Assembly: GCA_030531285.1 (NCBI GenBank)
Contig: JAUNNW010000065.1
Location: forward strand, 1 to 7,605
Reading direction: 5' to 3'
From: Synergistaceae bacterium
GTDB lineage: Bacteria; Synergistota; Synergistia; Synergistales; Synergistaceae
DNA length: 7,605 nucleotides
In this document: in pieces, positions 1 through 5,487 of the stretch
Layout: every line of letters begins with the position of its first letter
Numbering within the stretch: the first letter of the stretch is position 1
Notes under the pieces: model-generated
Database searches by the model: none
What the model was told of the DNA's origin: nothing
What the model saw: only the letters and a program-made list of their open reading frames with translations
Made by a program: the position numbers and the translations under genes

Positions 1-936
1 TGGCTTTCTCAGCAGCAGATGGCAGATTTGTTTCAGACGTCAAGAACAAATGTTGTTGAGCATATCAAACATATTTATGATGAGCAGGAACTGGATGAGA
101 ATTTAACCTGTCGGAATTTCCGACAAGTTCGCAAAGAAGGCAGCAGAGAGGTCGCGCGCGATATTCCTTACTATAATCTTGATATGATAATTTCACTTGG
201 ATACCGTGTAAAATCTGTGACTGCTACCAAATTCCGTAAATGGGCTGCTGAACGCATCAAGGAATATATCATTAAAGGTTTCACTATGGACGATGAGCGT
301 CTGAAGGGTAACGGAGGCGGAACTTATTGGAAAGAACTGTTAGATAGAATCCGAGATATCCGTTCTTCAGAGAAAATGCTGTATCGTCAGGTACTTGATT
401 TGTATGCTACAAGTGTGGACTATAATCCTCAGAGTGAAGAGTCTGCCGAATTTTTCAAAATTGTTCAGAACAAACTGCATTTTGCCGCGCATGGACACAC
501 TGCGCCTGAAGTTATTTTTGAACGAGCAGATGCGTCAAAGCCTTTTATGGGGCTTAAGACTTTTAGCGGCAGTATGCCTGTACTGCGTGATACAAGGATT
601 GCTAAGAATTATCTGGACGAAACAGAACTGAAACTGCTGAATAATCTTGTATCAGGTTATTTTGACATAGCTGAAGTAAATGCTATAGAGCATAAACCGA
701 TGTATATGAGGGATTATATTGCACAGCTTGATGCCGTTCTTTCATCGGGCGGCAGAAAACTTTTGGACAATGCCGGAAAAGTCAGCAGCAGACAAGCATT
801 GGAAAAGGCTGAAAAAGAATATCGCAAATATCAGACAGAGACTATATCACCTGTTGAGGCAGAATATTTGAGGGCAATGGAGGCAGCAGCCTTGGCAGCT
901 AAAAGAAACTTAAAGAAATGCGGTAATCACTCTTAG
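1..936 (+). CDS. RhuM-family (virulence RhuM) protein, 5' end cut by window edge
   Basis: The frame is open from base 1, reading W-L-S-Q-Q-Q before the first ATG at 19. That ATG is internal, because RhuM proteins carry this segment (WLTQ..MA.LFQTS, helix-turn-helix-like) about 20-40 residues from their true start. 311 residues are visible out of roughly 330-345 usual for the family. The helix-turn-helix-like start runs on to about residue 45 (LFQTSRTNV, HIKHIYDEQEL). It is followed by a phage antirepressor-like part (SLGYRVKSVTATKFRKWA) and the family's C-terminal region (YLDETELKLLNNLVSGYFDIAE, MYMRDYIAQLD). It ends in a charged, probably coiled-coil tail. RhuM was named from a Salmonella pathogenicity island; its biochemical role is not settled, and relatives occur in islands and near phage or defence genes. 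No signal peptide is visible, so a cytoplasmic protein is likely. Family assignment is firm; function is not. Confidence 0.88.
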   Translation, partial: WLSQQQMADLFQTSRTNVVEHIKHIYDEQELDENLTCRNFRQVRKEGSREVARDIPYYNLDMIISLGYRVKSVTATKFRKWAAERIKEYIIKGFTMDDERLKGNGGGTYWKELLDRIRDIRSSEKMLYRQVLDLYATSVDYNPQSEESAEFFKIVQNKLHFAAHGHTAPEVIFERADASKPFMGLKTFSGSMPVLRDTRIAKNYLDETELKLLNNLVSGYFDIAEVNAIEHKPMYMRDYIAQLDAVLSSGGRKLLDNAGKVSSRQALEKAEKEYRKYQTETISPVEAEYLRAMEAAALAAKRNLKKCGNHS

Positions 937-1033
937 GCAGGGATTTGTTTTAGTATTAAACATAAAACATTGACGCAAAAAATAAATACAAAAAACGGAA
1001 AATTTTACCAATGCCGCGGACGCCGCATTTCAA

Positions 1034-1056
1034 AAAAACGGCTGAATACCGTTTTT
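1034..1056. terminator. Two-way terminator hairpin between the RhuM and ATPase genes
   Basis: An 8-bp stem AAAAACGG / CCGTTTTT with a 7-base loop lies about 100 bases after the RhuM stop and 30 bases after the ATPase stop on the other strand. Read on the plus strand it ends in five T. Read on the minus strand it ends in seven T, so it is the stronger terminator for the ATPase gene. A weaker imperfect inverted repeat (1011-1028, ATGC...GCAT) sits beside it. The rest of the 937-1086 spacer is A-rich, with no gene seen. Confidence 0.7.
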
Positions 1057-1086
1057 AAGTTGATTTTAAGTTTGGGTATCAAGTTT

Positions 1087-2313
1087 TTACAGATACCATA
1101 CCGGCAGGGCATAATTATTTTCTGTCAGGTGTGAGATTGTTTCGTTGAAGCTGATAACGCAGCCTGTGCCGCGTTTTTTGCCCGCAATTTGTTCGAGCAG
1201 CGCAAATTCTTTGCAGTCGCGTTTATTTTGTGTTGCGTGTTTTTTGACTTCAATAGGATAGAGCGTGTTTTCGCGTTCTATCACAAAATCTATTTCATGT
1301 CCGTTTCTGTCTCGAAAAAAGTATATTTCAGGGTCTATTATTCCGTTGTTGTACCAGCTTTTGAGTATTTCGCAGAGTACGTAGTTTTCAAAGTACGCGC
1401 CTGCCATTGCGCCGTTTTTCAGCGTTTCGGGGGTTCGCCAGCCTGCAAGGTATGCCGCAAGTCCTGGGTTGAGAAAGTAGAGTTTCGGAGTTTTGACTTC
1501 GCGTTTTATCGCGTTGTTTGAGTATGGGCGAAGTCTGTAGATTATGCCGGAGTTTTCAAGCACCGTCAGCCATTTTTCAGCAGTCGGCGATGTTATTCCA
1601 ACTTCGCGCGCAACGGCGGTTTTGTTGAGTTGCTGTCCTATATGAGCTGCAAGCGTGCGCAAAAATGCGAGAAAACGCCCTTTGTCACCCACCTGTGCCA
1701 GCAGCGATATGTCTCGGTCGAGATATGTCCTGAGATATGAGGAGTAAAAGGCTTCAAAATCACATTTTCTGCCTGAATAAAAAACGGGCATGCCTCCGTT
1801 GAGTATGATTTGCCACAGCGCGTTTATATCGCCGTTTTTTGCCGTTTGTTTTCTGCGTTCAATGAATTTGTCTGTCGGCAGGAAGGGGGCTTTTTCGCTG
1901 TCGTTGATTATTTCTCTGCGGGAAAGGGATAGCAGTGTAAGTATGCCCACGCGTCCGGCAAGGGATTCTGTCACGTTTTTCATCATTGAAAAATGTTGCG
2001 AACCTGTCATGTAGAAAAGTCCGCTTTTGTCGCTTTTGTCAATCTGAATTTTTATGTTTCTGAAAATTGACGGAGCATATTGCACTTCGTCAAGTATAAG
2101 CGGCGGCGTGTTGTCCATAAAGAAAAGAGCAGGGTCGTTTGTTGCCCTTTCAAGCGCAAGGCTGTCGTCGAAGGTTACGTATTTGATTTTGCCGCAGTTT
2201 TTTTGCAGCATTGTACTTTTGCCAACCTGACGCGCGCCTGTTATAAGCACTGCGCCGAACATTTCCGCGTATTTTTGCACCGTGCTTTCAATATGCCGTT
2301 TAATGTATGTCAT
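1087..2313 (-). CDS. Orphan AAA ATPase with C-terminal DUF4143 domain
   Basis: A 408-residue protein of the common 'ATP-binding protein / DUF4143' type (AAA_14 plus DUF4143). Visible motifs in order: Walker A GARQVGKST (26-34), Walker B PLILDEVQ (71-78), a sensor-like TGSQ (103-106), the family signature ESLAGR (116-121), and a winged-helix-like region around 225-262. The C-terminal part has spaced acidic and lysine residues (E340, D342, E355, K357 in GHEIDF...PIEVKKH) resembling a PD-(D/E)XK nuclease fold. The start chosen is ATG at 2313, with GAGG nine bases upstream. A longer reading from TTG at 2376 is possible, but that TTG is the -35 box of the promoter. The family is widespread, often found singly in accessory DNA, and has no agreed function. 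The gene stands alone, convergent with the RhuM gene and divergent from the ankyrin gene. It appears intact. Confidence 0.9.
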   Translation of the reverse strand: MTYIKRHIESTVQKYAEMFGAVLITGARQVGKSTMLQKNCGKIKYVTFDDSLALERATNDPALFFMDNTPPLILDEVQYAPSIFRNIKIQIDKSDKSGLFYMTGSQHFSMMKNVTESLAGRVGILTLLSLSRREIINDSEKAPFLPTDKFIERRKQTAKNGDINALWQIILNGGMPVFYSGRKCDFEAFYSSYLRTYLDRDISLLAQVGDKGRFLAFLRTLAAHIGQQLNKTAVAREVGITSPTAEKWLTVLENSGIIYRLRPYSNNAIKREVKTPKLYFLNPGLAAYLAGWRTPETLKNGAMAGAYFENYVLCEILKSWYNNGIIDPEIYFFRDRNGHEIDFVIERENTLYPIEVKKHATQNKRDCKEFALLEQIAGKKRGTGCVISFNETISHLTENNYALPVWYL

Positions 2314-2347
2314 AACAAAAAACCTCGCAATATTAAAATGTGAGTTT

Positions 2348-2376
2348 ATTATTGCTGAATTTATTTGTTTTGTCAA
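2348..2376 (-). promoter_or_regulatory. Sigma-70-type promoter of the DUF4143 ATPase gene
   Basis: On the minus strand a perfect -35 box TTGACA (2371-2376) is followed by a 17-base spacer and a -10 box AATAAT (2348-2353, five of six matches to TATAAT). Transcription would start near 2341, about 28 bases before the ATG at 2313, with a GAGG ribosome site in between. This promoter also argues against translation starting upstream of 2313. Confidence 0.75.
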
Positions 2377-2452
2377 TAGAGTGAAATTTGATGTTTCATA
2401 AAAAAGATGAGTTTTCTTTTCAGAGTGACATACGTTTGTCTATGTTGATTTA

Positions 2453-2458
2453 TATAAT
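2453..2458 (+). promoter_or_regulatory. Possible -10 box for the ankyrin gene transcript
   Basis: A perfect TATAAT lies about 107 bases upstream of the ankyrin start codon, in the spacer between the divergent ATPase and ankyrin genes. No good -35 box sits at 16-18 bases; the nearest similar hexamer, GTGACA at 2425-2430, is 22 bases away, which is too far. The promoter may be activator-dependent or use a different -10. It would give a leader of about 100 bases. Confidence 0.4.
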
Positions 2459-2564
2459 CGCTGTGTAAGGTTGAAATCTCGGGCAGGAGGTGGACTGTTC
2501 GGATAAGGGCGAGAGCCAGGGAAAAGAATACGGCAGAAGCCGTTAGACGAAGGAGGAAAAATGT
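2459..2564 (+). promoter_or_regulatory. Candidate structured 5' leader of the ankyrin gene
   Basis: This is a purine-rich, GC-richer stretch unlike the A/T-rich DNA just upstream of it. It contains a small hairpin GGC-GAGA-GCC (2508-2517) with a GNRA tetraloop and a second hairpin ACGGC-AGAA-GCCGT (2530-2543) just before the ribosome site AGGAGG (2551-2556). A second AGGAGG (2485-2490) has no properly spaced start codon after it. It matches no riboswitch class I can recognise by eye. It may be a regulatory leader or simply an untranslated region with chance stems. Confidence 0.35.
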
Positions 2565-3293
2565 ATGGAGACTAATGAAGTTGTAAAGAGTTTGATTTCG
2601 CTGCTGGAGGACAAGGGAGATGAACTGCTGCTGGCAGCAGTTGAAGAATCGCCGGCTGAACTTGTGAAAATTCTGCTTGATGCAGGCGCTGACCCCAACG
2701 CAGTTGACGATGACGGAAATTCAGCGCTTTGCAAAGCAGCGGAAGCAGAGGACGCGGAGTCTGTAAAAATGCTGCTTGACGCGGGGGCTGATGTGAATTC
2801 CGAGGACGGAGACGACAGAAGCGCACTGCGTATAGCCTTTGACAATGAGGACACGGAAATTATGGAAATTTTGCTTGCGGCAGGGGCAGACAGCGATATT
2901 GTGAACGGCGATGACGATACACTCTTGGCTGCAGCGGCAGGGAGTGGGAACGCCGCTGTTGTGAAAGTTCTGCTTGACGGAGGCGCAGACGCCGACGCAT
3001 GTGATGACGATGGAAATTCTGCGTTGTCGTTGGCAGTATCCGAGGAAAACGCTGAAATAGTGAAACTTTTGCTTGATGCCGGCGCTGACGCTGATGCTTC
3101 TGATGAGGACGACAATCCTGCGCTTTGTATTGCAACGGGCAATGGCAATGCCGAGATAGTGAAACTGCTGCTTGACGCGGGCGCTGATTATGACGCTGAA
3201 GACAATGACGGCGATACCGCGCTTTCAATCGCCGTTTCAGGTAAAAAATCAGAAGTTGCCAAGTTGCTTATTGCAGCCGGCGCGCTTGAGTGA
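2565..3293 (+). CDS. Acidic ankyrin-repeat protein
   Basis: A 242-residue protein made almost entirely of about seven 33-residue ankyrin units, near residues 16-48, 49-81, 82-114, 115-147, 148-180, 181-213 and 214-242. Each unit has the second-helix and turn pattern (E/A)(I/V)VKLLLDAGAD. The usual TPLH tetrapeptide is absent from all units and replaced by variants such as SALC, SALR, TLLA, SALS, PALC and TALS. By hand count about 60 residues are Asp/Glu and only 13 Lys/Arg, so the protein is very acidic, mostly in the loops (DDDG, DEDD, DNDGD). No signal peptide or membrane segment is seen, so it is probably a cytoplasmic protein-binding scaffold; the partner is unknown. The start is ATG at 2565, eight bases after AGGAGG. 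An overlapping ATG at 2561 gives only M-Y-G-D-stop. It is the first of three same-strand small genes. Ankyrin identity is secure, the role unknown. Confidence 0.92.
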   Translation: METNEVVKSLISLLEDKGDELLLAAVEESPAELVKILLDAGADPNAVDDDGNSALCKAAEAEDAESVKMLLDAGADVNSEDGDDRSALRIAFDNEDTEIMEILLAAGADSDIVNGDDDTLLAAAAGSGNAAVVKVLLDGGADADACDDDGNSALSLAVSEENAEIVKLLLDAGADADASDEDDNPALCIATGNGNAEIVKLLLDAGADYDAEDNDGDTALSIAVSGKKSEVAKLLIAAGALE

Positions 3294-3307
3294 TACAAGG
3301 AGGTGAA

Positions 3308-3325
3308 ATGAACAGGCAGTTTTGA
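3308..3325 (+). other. Mini-ORF (M-N-R-Q-F) behind a perfect Shine-Dalgarno site
   Basis: AAGGAGGTGA (3297-3306) is complementary to the whole 3' end of 16S rRNA and is followed by ATG, four sense codons and TGA. It lies in the 92-base spacer between the ankyrin and secreted-protein genes. The frame is the same as the downstream gene (78 bases from ATG to ATG), with two stops between them (3323-3325 and a TGA near 3350). It could be a translated leader, a decoy ribosome site, or the remains of a longer start. Nothing shows that the peptide is made. Confidence 0.35.
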
Positions 3326-3385
3326 GGTTGTTTGGAATTTTTATCCGTTTGAATTTTTGATTTACAGAAAAAGGAGTGTATTTGT

Positions 3386-3838
3386 ATGAAAATGAGAAGA
3401 TTTATCGTGTTTATGCTTGCAGCAGTTTCTGTTTTGGCAATGGTGTCAGCCGCTTCAGCCGCCAACTGGCGGAGAGTGTACAGCGACAGGGATATTATTG
3501 TCCATGTTGATACAAGTTCTATCAGAAACCACGGAGATTATTTTGAGGTACGCGAAAGAACTATTTTCAATTCTTACCAGTCCAAAGCAGAAATTGGTAT
3601 AATGGCAGCATTTGCCGTTGTTGCTTCAGGAAACAGCGGGCGAGACGCAGAGGTAACCCATGCAATAACTATAAAACAATACAAGAAAAACGAGAGCATG
3701 TGCAAGATTTTTGACGGCGTGCTGCTTAATCGCAAGGGAGAAACAGTGTGTCCGATGAATGAAACAAAGTGGGACAAGTGCTCAAAGGAAGAAGAGGCTG
3801 TACGCAGGGCTGTTAAGGCAATGAAGGGCTGGAAGTAA
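3386..3838 (+). CDS. Secreted protein, surface-adhesin E-like domain
   Basis: A 150-residue precursor. Residues 1-25 form a classical Sec signal peptide: a basic start (MKMRR), a hydrophobic core (FIVFMLAAVSVLAMV) and an A-S-A cleavage site, so the mature protein begins about residue 26-27 (NWRRVY). The mature N-terminus, W-R-R-V-Y-S-D-R-D-I followed by V-D-T-S-S-I and a strand E-V-R-E-R-T, follows the pattern of small periplasmic or surface proteins of the surface-adhesin protein E type. That resemblance is from memory of the pattern and needs a profile search. Three cysteines (106, 122, 132) lie in the C-terminal half and the tail is lysine-rich. There is no lipobox cysteine. The start is ATG at 3386, nine bases after AAGGAG; ATG at 3392 is possible but further from the site. 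It lies 92 bases after the ankyrin gene and 41 before the next small gene, probably in one transcript. Function unknown. Confidence 0.8.
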   Translation: MKMRRFIVFMLAAVSVLAMVSAASAANWRRVYSDRDIIVHVDTSSIRNHGDYFEVRERTIFNSYQSKAEIGIMAAFAVVASGNSGRDAEVTHAITIKQYKKNESMCKIFDGVLLNRKGETVCPMNETKWDKCSKEEEAVRRAVKAMKGWK

Positions 3839-3879
3839 AGAGTTGTTATCAGACTGTTGCAAAGGAAGTGAATTGGAAA

Positions 3880-4059
3880 ATGTTACCGTATCCGGGTGAT
3901 TTGGACAGGGACGGCAGCCGCTCTGTTGCCATTCTTATCACGCTTGCTTCTATAGCGTATGCAATAATTGTTTGCAAAAGAAAATATGAGCGCATGAAAG
4001 CAGTAGCCGCTGTTGCGTGTGCTGAAAGCGAGGAAGAGAAAACCGTTCCTCAGGAGTAG
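3880..4059 (+). CDS. Small single-pass membrane protein, hypothetical
   Basis: About 59 residues. One membrane segment is clear (residues 15-31, SVAILITLASIAYAIIV), followed by a positive stretch (CKRKYERMK) and an acidic tail (AESEEEKTVPQE). By the positive-inside rule the C-terminus should face the cytoplasm. The short N-terminal part contains DLDRDGS, a DxDxDG pattern like a calcium-binding loop, though so short that chance is possible. ATG at 3880 is preferred, with AGGAAG (3863-3868) 11 bases upstream. An in-frame GTG at 3868 overlaps that site and so lacks a ribosome site of its own. It lies 41 bases after the secreted-protein gene, on the same strand, and is closed by the hairpin at 4068. 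I do not recognise a family. The gene is plausible from its spacing and membrane segment, but short. Confidence 0.6.
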   Translation: MLPYPGDLDRDGSRSVAILITLASIAYAIIVCKRKYERMKAVAAVACAESEEEKTVPQE

Positions 4060-4067
4060 TAGTAAAG

Positions 4068-4091
4068 AAGCGGAGCTTTACAGCTCCGCTT
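4068..4091. terminator. Two-way terminator between the small-gene trio and the his operon
   Basis: A perfect 10-bp stem AAGCGGAGCT / AGCTCCGCTT with a 4-base loop lies 9 bases after the membrane-protein stop and 24 bases after the hisF stop on the other strand. The plus-strand tail TTTGTTCTATT is moderately T-rich; the minus-strand tail CTTTACTACT is poorer. It likely ends both convergent transcripts. Confidence 0.8.
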
Positions 4092-4114
4092 TGTTCTATT
4101 GTGTGCAATTTAAA

Positions 4115-4870
4115 TTACAGTCTTATCGAAACACCTCTGTCAGCGAGATATTTTTTTAATTCAGGAATAGGAATTTCGTGAAAGTGGAAAAGCGAGGCGG
4201 CAAGCGCTGCTGCTGCTTTTCCTTTGATGAGTGCGTCATAAAAATGTTCCATACTTCCTGCTCCGCCTGAAGCTATTACAGGTATGTTCAGCTTTTCGGC
4301 GATGGCAGATGTCAGTTTCAAGTCGTAGCCTGATTTTGTTCCGTCTTTGTCCATACTTGTAAGCAAAATCTCGCCTGCGCCGCGTTTTTCTGCTTCGCGC
4401 GCCCATTTTACAGCGTCAATTCCCATTGGAAGCCTTCCGCCTGCCGTGTAGACCTCCCATAAATTGCCGCTTCTTTTGGCGTCTATGGCAACGACAATGC
4501 ACTGGCTTCCGAAAAGTCTGGCGCCCTCATTTATCAGGTCAGGGCGTTTTACGGCTGCTGAATTAAGCGAAACTTTGTCCGCACCCGCACGCAGTATCGC
4601 GCGAATGTCTTCAACCGTTCGTATGCCTCCGCCTACTGTTATTGGGATAAACACGTTCTTTGCAACACGCGTTACAAGTTCGGCAACGGTTTCGCGCGCG
4701 TCGCTGGTTGCCGTTATATCAAGAAAAACTATTTCGTCAGCGCCTTGTTTTTCGTATGCCTGCGCGGCTTCAACAGGGTCTCCGGCGTCGCGCAGATTGA
4801 CGAAGTTTATTCCTTTCACCACACGCCCGTTTTTGATGTCAAGGCAGGGTATTATTCTGTTTGCAAACAT
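4115..4870 (-). CDS. hisF: Imidazole glycerol phosphate synthase, cyclase subunit HisF
   Basis: HisF uses ammonia from HisH to turn PRFAR into imidazole glycerol phosphate plus AICAR, in the cytoplasm. The (beta/alpha)8 barrel is complete at 251 residues, the usual length. The N-terminus reads MFANRIIPCLDIKNGRVVKG, with catalytic Asp11; the second catalytic Asp is at 130 (VAIDAKR). Phosphate-binding loops VGGGIR (79-84) and ASGGAGS (200-206) are present, and it ends GVSIRL as family members do. ATG at 4870 was chosen because HisF proteins begin there and it overlaps the hisH stop by one base (TAATG), typical of coupling. An ATG six codons upstream has no ribosome site. It is the last gene of the operon, right after its partner hisH. 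No key residue is missing. Confidence 0.97.
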   Translation of the reverse strand: MFANRIIPCLDIKNGRVVKGINFVNLRDAGDPVEAAQAYEKQGADEIVFLDITATSDARETVAELVTRVAKNVFIPITVGGGIRTVEDIRAILRAGADKVSLNSAAVKRPDLINEGARLFGSQCIVVAIDAKRSGNLWEVYTAGGRLPMGIDAVKWAREAEKRGAGEILLTSMDKDGTKSGYDLKLTSAIAEKLNIPVIASGGAGSMEHFYDALIKGKAAAALAASLFHFHEIPIPELKKYLADRGVSIRL

Positions 4871-5487
4871 TATTCCGTTTCTCCGCATAGCGAAACAAAT
4901 TTTTTCAGCAGCGCAAGGCCGGTGTTTCCGCTTTTTTCAGGGTGAAACTGGCAGCCGAACAGATTTTTCTTTTCAACGGCAGCGTCAAACGCAAGCCCGT
5001 AGCTGCATACGGCGGCAACGTCCGAACGTTCTTCGGCAGAGCAGTAAAACGAGTGTACGAAATAAACGTAACTGTTCTGCGGCGTGTCCGCAAAAAGCTT
5101 GCTTGAACTGTTTATTGACAGAGAATTCCAGCCCATGTGGGGAATTTTAAGTCCCATGCCGGAGGGAAAACGGCGGACGCAGCCTTTCAGCACTCCAAGC
5201 CCTTTTCTGCCAGGGGCTTCTTCGCTTTCTTCAAAGAGTAACTGCATTCCAAGGCAGATGCCAAGAAAAGGTTTTTCTGCCGCTGCCTCGGCAACAATTT
5301 CTTTCAGCCCGCGTTTTTCAAGTTCGTCAAGTGCGGCGCCGAATGCCCCTACGCCCGGAAGTATCAGCGAGGAGCAGGCTTTAATTTCATTTATATTTGA
5401 CACAATTTTATTTTGCACTTGTAAAAATTCAAGCGCATTTACAACGCTTCTTAAATTCCCTGCGCCGTAATCAATTACTCCGAGCAT
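4870..5487 (-). CDS. hisH: Imidazole glycerol phosphate synthase, glutaminase subunit HisH
   Basis: HisH is the class I glutamine amidotransferase that hydrolyses glutamine and channels ammonia into HisF. It has 205 residues, a normal length. The start MLGVIDYGAGNLRSV, the oxyanion loop PGVGAFG (44-50), the nucleophile Cys78 in GICLGMQ, and His182/Glu184 in FHPEKSG form the complete catalytic triad. KIPHMGWN (114-121) is the interface segment that contacts HisF. The ATG at 5487 lies inside the end of hisIE (13-base overlap) and has AGGAAG seven bases upstream, so translation is probably coupled. It is followed by hisF with a one-base overlap. Confidence 0.97.
   Translation of the reverse strand: MLGVIDYGAGNLRSVVNALEFLQVQNKIVSNINEIKACSSLILPGVGAFGAALDELEKRGLKEIVAEAAAEKPFLGICLGMQLLFEESEEAPGRKGLGVLKGCVRRFPSGMGLKIPHMGWNSLSINSSSKLFADTPQNSYVYFVHSFYCSAEERSDVAAVCSYGLAFDAAVEKKNLFGCQFHPEKSGNTGLALLKKFVSLCGETE

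Noticed and set aside
970..1000. TTGACG followed by A/T-rich DNA, promoter-like
   Set aside because: No gene starts downstream on the plus strand; the region ends in a terminator and the end of the opposing ATPase gene.
1087..2313. RhuM and DUF4143 ATPase as a toxin-antitoxin or defence pair
   Set aside because: The genes converge, have separate expression signals and share a terminator, unlike a co-transcribed pair. Nothing in the sequence links their functions.
2459..2564. A known riboswitch (cobalamin, TPP, SAM, ykkC, glycine, fluoride) in the ankyrin leader
   Set aside because: I compared it from memory with their conserved cores. Only scattered short matches such as GCCAGG are present and the conserved core arrangements are not.
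2543..3148. Long Ser/Ala/Pro-rich open frame (201 residues) on the minus strand across the ankyrin gene
   Set aside because: It mirrors the codons of the acidic ankyrin repeats (GAT/GAC/GCA/GCT read backwards give Ser, Ala and Pro), has no ribosome site, and shows no recognisable domain.
4464..5150. 228-residue plus-strand frame opposite hisF and hisH
   Set aside because: It lies wholly antisense to two certain enzymes and has no family resemblance; a by-product of codon use.
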